From: Peribacillus sp044761665 | GTDB lineage: Bacteria; Bacillota; Bacilli; Bacillales; DSM-1321 | Reading direction: 5' to 3' | Assembly (NCBI RefSeq): GCF_044761665.1 | Contig: NZ_JBIWCW010000004.1 | Location: 1 to 64,000, forward strand | Length of the DNA stretch: 64,000 nucleotides | Part shown: piece after piece, positions 17,352-25,219 of the stretch | How positions within the stretch are numbered: the first letter of the stretch is position 1 | How the letters are laid out: each line of letters opens with the position of its first letter | Notes under the pieces: generated by a model | What the model saw: only the letters and a program-made list of their open reading frames with translations | The model's database searches: none | Told to the model about the DNA's origin: nothing | Translations under genes and position numbers: made by a program

Positions 17352-17368
17352 TGTGAAAAAAGTGTGAA
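17352..17368 (-). promoter_or_regulatory. PhoP-box-like direct repeat upstream of the two-component operon
   Basis: On the - strand TTCACA occurs twice, 11 bp apart (TTCACA, 5 bases, TTCACA), about 60 bases before the lipoprotein gene. A TAAAAT stretch that could be a -10 follows after some 8 bases. The spacing and sequence match the sites bound by PhoP-type OmpR regulators. Confidence 0.45.
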
Positions 17369-17403
17369 GCTGAAACGAAAAATGACCGACATGACTCACT
17401 TTT

Positions 17404-17688
17404 TTACTTTGAAGCCAATATTCTTTCATGGACCGTTCGGTAAATTGAGACGATTTCCCTCTTTTCTTCATCGGTTAATGGAGATTCCATCACCCGATTT
17501 ACACTCAATCGGAATTTTTCATGGATGGGCTTCCTGGCTCGTGGATGGGCATTTTCATCCAAGAGTTCACGGCGGATAAGTTCTGATAGAACATGTAGCG
17601 GTTCTTCCTTCTCCTTCATCAACTTCCTGTTATTCCATATCCTTGTATAAGCTTCCAACAAAGTTCGTTCATTCACTTTATCTTTCAT
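17404..17688 (-). CDS. Hypothetical helical protein
   Basis: A 94-residue protein I do not recognise. It is highly charged and predicted helical, without signal peptide or membrane segment (VNERTLLEAYTRIWNNRKL, then LSELIRRELLDENAH and DEEKREIVSIYRTVHERI). The start at 17688 is preferred because GGAAGGGAAAGGG lies before it; 17703 is possible. It lies alone, divergent from the zinc-ribbon gene at 17787. Confidence 0.65.
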   Translation of the reverse strand: MKDKVNERTLLEAYTRIWNNRKLMKEKEEPLHVLSELIRRELLDENAHPRARKPIHEKFRLSVNRVMESPLTDEEKREIVSIYRTVHERILASK

Positions 17689-17786
17689 CCCTTTCCCTTC
17701 CATCGATTACTTTTTTATACATATTAGCATTCACTTTCGTAAAGACTATCCGTAAATACGTATTATCTATTAAAGGAGTGAGTGCA

Positions 17787-18029
17787 TTGTCTCAAGTATA
17801 TCGCTGTCCGAATTGCCGGACAAATAAATCTCGCTTCAATCTCATTGAACAAGTACCGACCCCTGTTAAGAAAGATCCACAATCAGGTGAGATTGTTGAA
17901 CAGTATTCAAATGATTCCCTTCAGCCCTTTCACTTAGCATATAACGGGCCTGATGTTCGAGTACAGTGCGCAGCCTGTGGCTTAATTGAGGATGAAAAAA
18001 CATTTGCCGCTTTTGGTCTCCAGTCATAA
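17787..18029 (+). CDS. Small zinc-ribbon-like protein
   Basis: An 80-residue protein with two CxxC knuckles: CPNC near the N-terminus and CAAC near the C-terminus, fitting one structural zinc site. Between them lies a hydrophilic stretch (PTPVKKDPQSGEIVEQYSN). The TTG at 17787 is the likely start, as AAAGGAGTG lies right before it; a longer frame from 17643 has no ribosome binding site. The function is not known. The stop overlaps the following terminator. Confidence 0.78.
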   Translation: MSQVYRCPNCRTNKSRFNLIEQVPTPVKKDPQSGEIVEQYSNDSLQPFHLAYNGPDVRVQCAACGLIEDEKTFAAFGLQS

Positions 18030-18065
18030 AAAAATCAGGCCCTTTTAATGGGGCCTGATTTTTTT
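18029..18065. terminator. Bidirectional terminator
   Basis: AATCAGGCCC pairs with GGGCCTGATT with long A and T runs on each side (about 18027-18065). It ends both the zinc-ribbon gene and the small - strand gene at 18065. Confidence 0.92.
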
Positions 18066-18232
18066 CACTCATTTCCGACTGCCATTTTTGCTCGATCAAT
18101 GGCTATTGGAATCGCTTTTCCTTCATCATAACCTTCATCAAGTAATGCATTCGCAATCTCGATTGCTTTTTCACGGACATCTTCATCCAGGTTTTTCATT
18201 GAATTAGGATAATCACTTTTATTCCACGGCAT
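18065..18232 (-). CDS. Small YdaT-like N-terminal domain protein
   Basis: A 55-residue protein beginning MPWNKSDYPNSMKNLDEDV, continuing KAIEIANALLDEGYDEGKA and ending with IPIAIDRAKMAVGNE. This matches the short conserved helical module at the N-terminus of YdaT-type proteins of bacilli, here without the rest. The function is unknown. AAGGAGGC precedes the ATG at 18232. Its stop codon lies in the right-hand side of the bidirectional terminator. Confidence 0.82.
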   Translation of the reverse strand: MPWNKSDYPNSMKNLDEDVREKAIEIANALLDEGYDEGKAIPIAIDRAKMAVGNE

Positions 18233-18254
18233 CTATATTGCCTCCTTGAAGACT

Positions 18255-18294
18255 TGTTTACCCTTCATTTCCCGGTTTTGATGGGAGGTAAACA
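18255..18294 (-). repeat. Inverted repeat between the GTPase gene and a small gene
   Basis: TGTTTACC (18255-18262) is complementary to GGTAAACA (18287-18294), with 24 bases between. It starts directly at the stop codon of the CobW-like gene. It has no U-run on the - strand, so it may be an mRNA-stabilising or processing hairpin, not a terminator. Confidence 0.45.
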
Positions 18295-18295
18295 C

Positions 18296-19222
18296 CTACA
18301 TAGCTGCCTTTGCTTCCAAAGATTTCAACTCACTGATTATAGTGTCTTTATTCAGTTTTTCTCCAATAATCACGATATTCAAAGGCATTTTAATCATTTC
18401 ATTCATATACAATGGCATGCCGTATGAATACTGAAATAAAGTAGGGTATTGCGAATGGGTGAAGGAAAGATAACCCTTCATTCGATACACCGTTTCAGGT
18501 AAGGCCCTGAGCCAATCTTCAAAATCGGTTTGATTAATGGCCCCTTCAAAAGTGTGCACGATTGCACTTAAATGGAGATGGCTATGTACATCTAGCTTTT
18601 GATGGTTTGTATGTTGCTTCCTATGCATTTGCTGCAGGGAACTAAGGGCAACGGCAGCATATTCCGTCAATAAGCATACAGCTTCGGGATTCAATCCTTG
18701 AATCGAATAAATAAGTTGAGCGGCTTCCATTTCACTTACCAAATCAGCTTTATTTAATAGTATGAAATCTGCATGGTGGATCTGTTCGGATAGTAACTGA
18801 CGAAGTTGCGGCGAAAGCTGTTCACGATCACGCCACCTCAATAAATCGACAACTGTGATAATCCCTTTATACTCCAGATTATTAGCAAAAAGTGGTGACA
18901 TAATTCCATCAAGTACTTCAACCGGATGGGCAGCCCCTGTCGTTTCAATATACACGGCATCTAAATCATTTTCGATCAGTAATTCTTGCAGCTGAATTTC
19001 AAGTTTGTCCTGAATGGTACAACATATGCATCCATCGAACAATTCCTTCAACGGTACATCATCACCAATAAGGCCGCTGTCTACCGACACACTGCCAAGT
19101 TCATTTAAAAGCACAGCCACTTTTCTGCGCGCTTCACTTTCCTGCTTTAATATATTTCGAAGAAGCGTCGTTTTCCCACTGCCGAGAAAACCGCCTAATA
19201 TGTATATTTCGGTCGTTTTCAT
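18296..19222 (-). CDS. CobW/COG0523 family GTP-dependent metallochaperone
   Basis: A 308-residue G3E GTPase. It has the P-loop GGFLGSGKTTLL at the N-terminus, the metal-binding CxCC motif (FDGCICCTIQDKL), Walker B-like VYIETTGAAHP and the base motif LNKADL. The C-terminal CobW domain follows (RMKGYLSFTH). His-rich stretches occur (QMHRKQHTNHQ and DVHSHLHL). It delivers a metal, often zinc, to a client or acts in metal storage. Adjacent genes are mtnD upstream (separate terminator) and a small gene downstream; a link to MtnD, a metal enzyme, is only suggested by position. Confidence 0.9.
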   Translation of the reverse strand: MKTTEIYILGGFLGSGKTTLLRNILKQESEARRKVAVLLNELGSVSVDSGLIGDDVPLKELFDGCICCTIQDKLEIQLQELLIENDLDAVYIETTGAAHPVEVLDGIMSPLFANNLEYKGIITVVDLLRWRDREQLSPQLRQLLSEQIHHADFILLNKADLVSEMEAAQLIYSIQGLNPEAVCLLTEYAAVALSSLQQMHRKQHTNHQKLDVHSHLHLSAIVHTFEGAINQTDFEDWLRALPETVYRMKGYLSFTHSQYPTLFQYSYGMPLYMNEMIKMPLNIVIIGEKLNKDTIISELKSLEAKAAM

Positions 19223-19308
19223 TAATATCTGCTCCTATGATCCATGCTATTTTTATCCCCGTTAAATTTTATCATACTTCTCCTGCTAAAGCACACTGGG
19301 AAACCACA

Positions 19309-19337
19309 CAAAAAAGCCAGCCCGAAAGCTGGTTTTT
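19309..19337 (-). terminator. Terminator of mtnWXBD operon
   Basis: AAAGCCAGC (19313-19321) pairs with GCTGGTTT (19328-19335); U-run on the - strand. Confidence 0.88.
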
Positions 19338-19347
19338 AAATCGTTTA

Positions 19348-19881
19348 TCATGCCTGAACTTCATCTTTTTCATAAATGGGCACCCAGCCGGCTGGTGTAA
19401 CGAAAATGCGGACGGCCACTGTTTTTCTATCTTCTGCTAGTGTAAAATAATGGCGAGTCGATTCAGGTACGCTAATTAAATCTCCAGGGTTGAGGCGTAC
19501 ATCAAACCATTTCCCCTCACTGCCTTCAATGGCAAAGATACTAGTTCCCCCAGCGATGAACCGTACCTCATCATCTTCATGATGGTGTTCTTGCTTGAAG
19601 TTTTGTAAGAGTTGATCTAGATTTGGATTGGCATCTGATAATGAGATAATATCATGCGCTTTATATCCTCTTCTTTCTGATATTTCACTAATCTCAGACT
19701 GGAAGGCTTCAAGAATTTCATTTTTATCGGCATCCGTTAGGTCATATTTTTCTACCAAATGAGCTGGCAATTTTGAAATGTCCCATTGTTCGTAAATGAC
19801 GCCTTGTGTCTCTAAAAAGCTATGAACCTCTTCATTTATTTCTATTACCTCATTTGTTTCATGAAATCTAATTGTAGCCAT
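19348..19881 (-). CDS. mtnD: Acireductone dioxygenase MtnD
   Basis: Last enzyme of methionine salvage before the final transamination: it oxidises 1,2-dihydroxy-5-(methylthio)pent-1-en-3-one to 2-keto-4-methylthiobutyrate and formate with Fe2+, or off-pathway with Ni2+. The 177-residue cupin has the first metal motif HHHEDDEVRFI and the second-motif region around RHYF. It is the last gene of mtnWXBD, 21 bases after mtnB. AAAGGAGG precedes the ATG. Confidence 0.95.
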   Translation of the reverse strand: MATIRFHETNEVIEINEEVHSFLETQGVIYEQWDISKLPAHLVEKYDLTDADKNEILEAFQSEISEISERRGYKAHDIISLSDANPNLDQLLQNFKQEHHHEDDEVRFIAGGTSIFAIEGSEGKWFDVRLNPGDLISVPESTRHYFTLAEDRKTVAVRIFVTPAGWVPIYEKDEVQA

Positions 19882-19902
19882 TAATTTTCCTCCTTTAAGG
19901 TT

Positions 19903-20529
19903 TTATATGATGGTTCCTGCCACTACCTTTTGCTGATTAAGCAGCAGCTGGTATTGGAACAGAAATTCACATGCTTCTAGTATTTTCTTTGCTTCCAGTC
20001 CACTTTTTCCCCAAACGGTGATGCCATGATTTCTGATAAGCACGACACCCGTGTCTGCAACGACATGAGGACTGAATGTTTCGGCCAACAGAGGAATATG
20101 TGCATGATTATGGATGATGGGTATCTTCAACTCTGAATCTTCCAGCCATCGGCCAGTCGCTTTGATGATTTCATGATTTCGGAACGTCACTTCCCCCACT
20201 TCACCATACAACTCAGACATCACGTTATTTTCAACGGTATGCACATGGAGGATGCAATTCGCTTCGGTCTTCCGATAAATCTCTGTATGAAGGAGTGTCT
20301 CGGCAGAAGGTCTGAGTTCGGTCATTCCGACTGGTGCTCCAGACAAATCCACCAATATAAAATCTGAGTCTGTCTGCTTACGCTTATCTTTGCCACTAGC
20401 CGTTATATAAAAATTCGAGCTTTTAGCCACACGGATCGATAAATTCCCACTCGTTCCCATGAACCAATCCCGCTCCGCCAGTTCAGCCTTTATTTCCGCT
20501 AATTCCTGCCACTCTTTTGAAAGCATCAC
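19903..20529 (-). CDS. mtnB: Methylthioribulose-1-phosphate dehydratase MtnB
   Basis: Dehydrates 5-methylthioribulose 1-phosphate to the 2,3-diketo compound. A class II aldolase-fold protein of 208 residues with the zinc ligands in ILHVHTVE and a third His in LIRNHGITVWG; GTSGNLSIR near the N-terminus is the phosphate-binding loop. GTG (20529) or the next ATG (20526) may be the start; AGGAGG lies 7 bases before the GTG. It is two bases from the mtnX stop, so tightly coupled. Confidence 0.95.
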   Translation of the reverse strand: MMLSKEWQELAEIKAELAERDWFMGTSGNLSIRVAKSSNFYITASGKDKRKQTDSDFILVDLSGAPVGMTELRPSAETLLHTEIYRKTEANCILHVHTVENNVMSELYGEVGEVTFRNHEIIKATGRWLEDSELKIPIIHNHAHIPLLAETFSPHVVADTGVVLIRNHGITVWGKSGLEAKKILEACEFLFQYQLLLNQQKVVAGTII

Positions 20530-20531
20530 TC

Positions 20532-21188
20532 TTACACCTCCTGTAGCTTTTTTAGAATATTGATTACATCATGGAAAGTTTCAAATTCATGATGAGGAAT
20601 AGCTTCTTTTCGACACTTTTCAAGCAGCCGGTCACGTGCAATTACAAAATCAGCTTGTTTAGCGGCTTCAAAATCCGTAACCGAATCTCCGATAACCAGC
20701 CTGTAGTCATTTCTCGTTGAAAGTTTCCTCATAATTGATGGTTTACAACAGCCACATTCATAATCACAATGCTCATCACATGTATGCGGCCACTCAATCA
20801 AAATTTTTTCTTGATCAAAATTGGCATGATTACAATAGACGCGGTCTGTAGACAATAAATCATTCAAAAGTGGTTCAACGAAGAAATCCATTCCACCACT
20901 TACAATATAGAAAGGAATATCTTCTTTTCTTGAAAAATCAACAAAGTCACTGAATCCCGGACGAATGCCCGCTGTATCCTTCACATAATGGATGATGTCA
21001 TCCTTTAAATCGCTGTCCAGCAGGGAAAACATCTCGCCCACACCTGTAGAAATACTGATTTTTTGCTGAAGGACGCCATCTTTTAATGCCTCCCAACCTG
21101 GCGGGGCGAACTTCTTCATGATTGAGATGATATTATCCGAGTTGGTAACCGTTCCATCAAAATCACAAAAAATAATCGGTTTGATCAT
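20532..21188 (-). CDS. mtnX: MtnX phosphatase (2-hydroxy-3-keto-5-methylthiopentenyl-1-phosphate phosphatase)
   Basis: HAD-superfamily phosphatase giving the acireductone substrate of MtnD. The nucleophile motif FCDFDGTVTNSD lies at the N-terminus, IVSGGMDFF is motif II, and VIGDSVTDFEAAK is motif IV. A cysteine-rich insert (CDEHCDYECGCC) is present, as in the MtnX family. The start at 21188 follows GGGGAGG and comes right after the mtnW stop; a frame from 21206 would overlap mtnW. Bacilli use MtnW plus MtnX in place of the fused MtnC. Confidence 0.94.
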   Translation of the reverse strand: MIKPIIFCDFDGTVTNSDNIISIMKKFAPPGWEALKDGVLQQKISISTGVGEMFSLLDSDLKDDIIHYVKDTAGIRPGFSDFVDFSRKEDIPFYIVSGGMDFFVEPLLNDLLSTDRVYCNHANFDQEKILIEWPHTCDEHCDYECGCCKPSIMRKLSTRNDYRLVIGDSVTDFEAAKQADFVIARDRLLEKCRKEAIPHHEFETFHDVINILKKLQEV

Positions 21189-21190
21189 GC

Positions 21191-22423
21191 TTATAATCCT
21201 CCCCATAGGGCCAGCGCTTTTTGAAGGGCATGATCTTCCCTAGCTGCTAGAGACAATGATTTCCCAGCAAGGACAGCTTCTACTGCTGAACGGAATGCCT
21301 GTGCTCCGCCCTTTGCTCCTTCAGGGTGACCATGGACTCCACCACCCGCATTTATCACGCTTTCCACTCCAAAGTCCTTGATGAGATCAGGTACCATACC
21401 TGGATGTATGCCCGCAGAAGGGACCGGGAACGCCTTTTTCCATGATGGCTCATTTTTCGTCAACGCTTCAGCAATCGCCAATGTCTCTGCTTTATCGAGT
21501 GCCACATTTCCATATGGAGAAGGGAATAGGGATAAATCAGCACCTGAGAGCCTTACCAACTTTCCAAGGAGAAGCGAAAAGCTGACTCCATAAAATGAAG
21601 ATGAAGCTAATGCCCCGCTATATGCCGGATGAGCCATGATCGGCAGGTTAATCCGATTATTTTCACGTAAAGCCTGCAGTACATCTAACCCATATGTATG
21701 AACGTTGAATAATAAGGCATCGGCCCCTGCTTCAGCTGCACGCTCTGCTTTATCCATTAATTCGAATGTTTTCCCTGATAGATTCACAGCATATAAAGTC
21801 CGATGCCCCGTTGTTTCATAGACATCTTCCAAAATGGTCTTCCCAGTTCTGACTCTATCGAAAAATGGCGTCTGATCTTGATCAAAGAGGATTTCATCAT
21901 CCTTTACAAGGTCGACTCCACCCAATGCCTGCTGCAACAATTGTTCATTGTGATAAGCAAGATCCCGACCTAATACCCCTTTAAAAATACTCATCACGAG
22001 GGGACGGTCAAATACATTAATTTTTTCCCTGATTCCAGTAATGCCAAATCGAGGACCTGGGAATGCCTTTTGAATATCACCGACAAAATCCAAATCTATC
22101 AATTTGATTTCCCCATCCAATGATAGTTTACCGAATACCGTCGTCAGGATGGCCGGTAGATCATTAGAAAAATTACCTGCCGGGTAGGCAATCCGGATAA
22201 TCGAACGGTATACTTTTTGACCGAAATAGAGATTAGCCCTATTTTCTTCAGGAAGGGGTGTTACGGAAATCACCCTCCCTTTATGTTTTTCCAATTGCTT
22301 CTGCACCAGTTGAGGCAGTTCGGTCCAAGTGCCTACCGTCAATCCTAATGCAATGCCTTCTGCTTTTTTCTCATGCTCTCCTTTGAAATCATGAAGTAAA
22401 TACGTAGCGATTATTTCGCTCAT
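21191..22423 (-). CDS. mtnW: 2,3-diketo-5-methylthiopentyl-1-phosphate enolase MtnW (RuBisCO-like)
   Basis: A 410-residue RuBisCO-like protein that enolises 2,3-diketo-5-methylthiopentyl 1-phosphate. It keeps the KDDE metal site (LVKDDEILFDQ) whose Lys is carbamylated in the family, and GITGIREKINV and GGGVHGHPEGA near the ends of the barrel. First gene of mtnWXBD; the leader carries a SAM riboswitch (22524-22725), so it is expressed when SAM is low. AGGGGTGATCAG precedes the ATG. Confidence 0.95.
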   Translation of the reverse strand: MSEIIATYLLHDFKGEHEKKAEGIALGLTVGTWTELPQLVQKQLEKHKGRVISVTPLPEENRANLYFGQKVYRSIIRIAYPAGNFSNDLPAILTTVFGKLSLDGEIKLIDLDFVGDIQKAFPGPRFGITGIREKINVFDRPLVMSIFKGVLGRDLAYHNEQLLQQALGGVDLVKDDEILFDQDQTPFFDRVRTGKTILEDVYETTGHRTLYAVNLSGKTFELMDKAERAAEAGADALLFNVHTYGLDVLQALRENNRINLPIMAHPAYSGALASSSFYGVSFSLLLGKLVRLSGADLSLFPSPYGNVALDKAETLAIAEALTKNEPSWKKAFPVPSAGIHPGMVPDLIKDFGVESVINAGGGVHGHPEGAKGGAQAFRSAVEAVLAGKSLSLAAREDHALQKALALWGGL

Positions 22424-22523
22424 CTGATCACCCCTAATACGTTAAAAGTCAATGTTGAAGTATTCTTCATTTACCCAGCTCTGCCCATTTGAAAAAGAGT
22501 GATATTTACCCATCCATTTTTGA

Positions 22524-22725
22524 GCAAAAAACAAAAGCCCCTTCCTAAAGAAGAGGCTTTAAAAAGCCATCTTCTTATCTCCCAGCCGGATAGCTGCAAG
22601 AATTAGCACCGTGCCTTATGGATCCAACATGGATCCGGCGAAATTTCCGCCCCATTTCACAATGGAATTACAGTCGGTTGCTGGGTTTCATCGGGCTAGT
22701 CCCTCCACCTGCTCATAATAAGAAA
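22524..22725 (-). promoter_or_regulatory. SAM-I (S-box) riboswitch controlling mtnWXBD
   Basis: On the - strand the S-box core is clear: GAGCAGGTGGAGGG, then GATGAAACCCAGCAACC, a P3/P4 region, GGCACGGTGCTAATTC and GCTGGGAGATAAGAA. The P1 helix pairs TTCTTAT (22719-22725) with ATAAGAA (22572-22578). Downstream, AAGCC-TCTTC pairs with GAAGG-GGCTT (about 22535-22561), followed by TTTTGTTTTTT: a terminator. SAM binding should favour termination. Confidence 0.96.
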
Positions 22726-22831
22726 ATGCTATTATATTTTTGTTCAGTTTCTATTTTAAAAATTTAGAATTATTTATATATTCTTTCACGCAATTCATAC
22801 TTTGTCAATAGGTTTTAGTGTTTTAAATCAT

Positions 22832-24028
22832 TCAAACCTTAAACTGACTATTTTTCTCAAATAAGTTCAATGCACCAATTCTGTCAACCGCTTCTTGAAG
22901 TCTCTCTTCTGAAGTAAGAAGTCCTACCCTGACATAACCTTCACCAAACTCACCAAAACCATTTCCTGGTGCAACAGCGACATGAGCGTGAGTTAATAAG
23001 TGATCCGCAAAGCTCTCAGATGTAAATCCTTTTGGAACCTTAAGCCATGCAAAAAAGGAAGCATCGGGAGAGTTAACTTCCCAGCCAATTGACCGTAATC
23101 CTTCAATCAATACATTTCTTCGACTTTCGTACAAGTTCACCAGTTCATTCACACAGTTTTGGGAATTCAATAAGGCACATTCCGCCGCTTCTTGTATGGC
23201 GGGAAAAAGGCTGACATAAAGATGATCCTGAAATAATTCAATCGCTTCAATGATACTTTCATTGCCAACAGCAAAGCCGACTCTCCACCCCGCCATATTA
23301 TAGGTTTTAGATAGAGTATAGATTTCTACTCCGACTTCTTTCGCTCCTTCTACCTGGAGGAAACTTACCGGTTTTTTTCCATCAAACCCAATTGCACCGT
23401 ATGCAAAATCATGAACCACACAGATCGAGTGTTCTTTGGCCCTTCTCACGGTTTCTTCAAAAAACTCTTCTGTTGCCGAAGCACCAGTAGGATTATTCGG
23501 ATAATTCAAAAACATCATTTTGGCTTTTTCAAAGATTTCATTATCTATTTCCCTGTAATTGGGGAGAAAATCATTTTCTTGCGTCAAAGGCATAATTTCC
23601 GTTTTAGCCTGTGCTAAGGTCACTCCTGATAAATAATCGGGATAGCCAGGATCAGGCACTAAAATTGTATCGCCTGGATTCAGCAAGCACTGCGGTAATT
23701 CCACCAGGCCAGCCTTTCCACCAAATAGAATCGCCACTTCCGCTTTAGCGTCTAGCTTGACGCCATATTCACGTTCGTAAAAGAGAGCCGCAGCTTCTTT
23801 TAAATATTGATGGCCGCGGAAAGGAGAATATTTGTGATTCATGCTATTTTCTGCCGCTGTCTGCAGTTTTTGCACAATATGACCAGGAGTCGGTTGATCT
23901 GGATTTCCCTGACCAAGGTTAATGACATCATGTCCTTGCGCCGTTATTTTATTTACTTTCTCAACTAAAGAAGCAAAAAATTGCTTGGGAAGCTCCTGAA
24001 GCAGTCTGGATTTTTCGAATTGTACCAT
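22832..24028 (-). CDS. mtnE: Aminotransferase of methionine salvage, MtnE
   Basis: A PLP-dependent class I/II aminotransferase of 398 residues that turns 2-keto-4-methylthiobutyrate into methionine, the last salvage step. The PLP Lys lies in YTLSKTYNMAGWRVGF. Other motifs are NLGQGNPDQPTPGH and NYPNNPTGA. GAGAAGGTG precedes the ATG at 24028; the longer frame from 24067 lacks one. It is transcribed toward mtnWXBD but ends before the S-box, so it has its own promoter, in the 97 bases shared with mtnU. B. subtilis has the same order. Confidence 0.92.
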   Translation of the reverse strand: MVQFEKSRLLQELPKQFFASLVEKVNKITAQGHDVINLGQGNPDQPTPGHIVQKLQTAAENSMNHKYSPFRGHQYLKEAAALFYEREYGVKLDAKAEVAILFGGKAGLVELPQCLLNPGDTILVPDPGYPDYLSGVTLAQAKTEIMPLTQENDFLPNYREIDNEIFEKAKMMFLNYPNNPTGASATEEFFEETVRRAKEHSICVVHDFAYGAIGFDGKKPVSFLQVEGAKEVGVEIYTLSKTYNMAGWRVGFAVGNESIIEAIELFQDHLYVSLFPAIQEAAECALLNSQNCVNELVNLYESRRNVLIEGLRSIGWEVNSPDASFFAWLKVPKGFTSESFADHLLTHAHVAVAPGNGFGEFGEGYVRVGLLTSEERLQEAVDRIGALNLFEKNSQFKV

Positions 24029-24125
24029 TTTTACACCTTCTCTGAAATTTCTTGAAATTATAGTCACAAATGATATATGGTTATCATAATCTTGTAAAGT
24101 TCTTTTTTACATATGGGGGAATAAA

Positions 24126-24911
24126 ATGATGAAATGGAAAATTTCCTGTCTACAAATGGATATTGCCTATGGTCAGCCAGATATTAATTATCAGGTGGCA
24201 GAACAATGGATTGAAAAAGCCTCACAATCTAAGCCCGATATCGTCATGTTGCCGGAGCTATGGACAACTGGCTATGACTTAACTAGATTAGAAGAAATCG
24301 CAGACGAAGAAGCGGAACGAACCATTACCTTCCTAAAAAACCTTGCAAAAAAACACCGCATTCACCTTGTTGGTGGTTCGATTGCCAAAAAAACCACGGA
24401 AGGTATCTATAACACCATGCTAATCATCGATAAGGACGGGAATCTCCTAAAAGACTACGATAAGCTCCACCTGTTTCAATTGATGGATGAACACCATTAC
24501 TTACAACCTGGTGAAAGAGATGGCTTATTTACCCTTGATGAAAAAGTTTGTGCAGGATTCATTTGTTATGATATCCGTTTCCCGGAATGGCAGCGGGCCC
24601 ATACGGTACGCGGTGCGGAGATTTTATTCATATCAGCTGAGTGGCCAAAAACGAGACTCAGTCATTGGAGGTCACTGTTAATCAGTAGGGCAATCGAAAA
24701 TCAAGCCTTCGTTGTCGCTGTGAATCGATCTGGATCCGATCCCAATAATGTATTTGCCGGACATTCCATGATCATTGATCCATGGGGAGATATCATTTGC
24801 GAAGCAGGAGAAGAAAAGGAAATACTACTGGGCACCCTTGATTTGGTCAAAGTGACAGAGGCAAGGAGTAAAATCCCCGTATTTGAAGACCGTCGTCCTG
24901 AATATTATTAA
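24126..24911 (+). CDS. mtnU: MtnU carbon-nitrogen hydrolase (omega-amidase-like)
   Basis: A 261-residue nitrilase-superfamily amidase. The catalytic triad is visible: Glu in MLPELWTTGYD, Lys in DYDKLHLFQ and Cys in GFICYDIRFPEW. In other organisms the Nit2-type omega-amidase acts on the keto-acid amide made by glutamine transamination, pairing with MtnE; that role here is inferred. It is divergent from mtnE and followed by the S-box of mtnKA. GGGGGAATAAA precedes the ATG. Confidence 0.9.
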   Translation: MMKWKISCLQMDIAYGQPDINYQVAEQWIEKASQSKPDIVMLPELWTTGYDLTRLEEIADEEAERTITFLKNLAKKHRIHLVGGSIAKKTTEGIYNTMLIIDKDGNLLKDYDKLHLFQLMDEHHYLQPGERDGLFTLDEKVCAGFICYDIRFPEWQRAHTVRGAEILFISAEWPKTRLSHWRSLLISRAIENQAFVVAVNRSGSDPNNVFAGHSMIIDPWGDIICEAGEEKEILLGTLDLVKVTEARSKIPVFEDRRPEYY

Positions 24912-24986
24912 TTTTACGTTGACAAACTATTTAAAATATTGATATCATTCTATCGAAGATTAATATTTCTGAAAATAAAAACAATA

Positions 24987-25189
24987 CTCTTATCAAGAGC
25001 AGGCTGAGGGATAAAGGCCCTATGAAGCCCAGCAACCGACTGTAATTCCATTGTGAAATGGGGCGGAAATTCCGCCGGATTCAAATCCACAGGGCACGGT
25101 GCTAATTCCACCAGAAAAGATTACTTTCTGGGAGATGAGAGGTCCGAAGATAAAACTTCTGCCTCTTTCTATATGAAAGAGGCTTTTTA
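24987..25189 (+). promoter_or_regulatory. SAM-I (S-box) riboswitch controlling mtnKA
   Basis: Core elements: AAGAGCAGGCTGAGGG, GATAAAGGCCCTATGAAGC, CCAGCAACC, GGCACGGTGCTAATTCC and TGGGAGATGAGAGG. P1 pairs CTCTTATC (about 24988-24995) with GATGAGAG (about 25134-25141). The expression platform is GCCTCTTTC-tatat-GAAAGAGGC followed by TTTTT (25161-25189), a terminator favoured when SAM is bound. Confidence 0.97.
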
Positions 25190-25219
25190 CATTATATTCA
25201 AAGAACTGGAGGGAACGAA

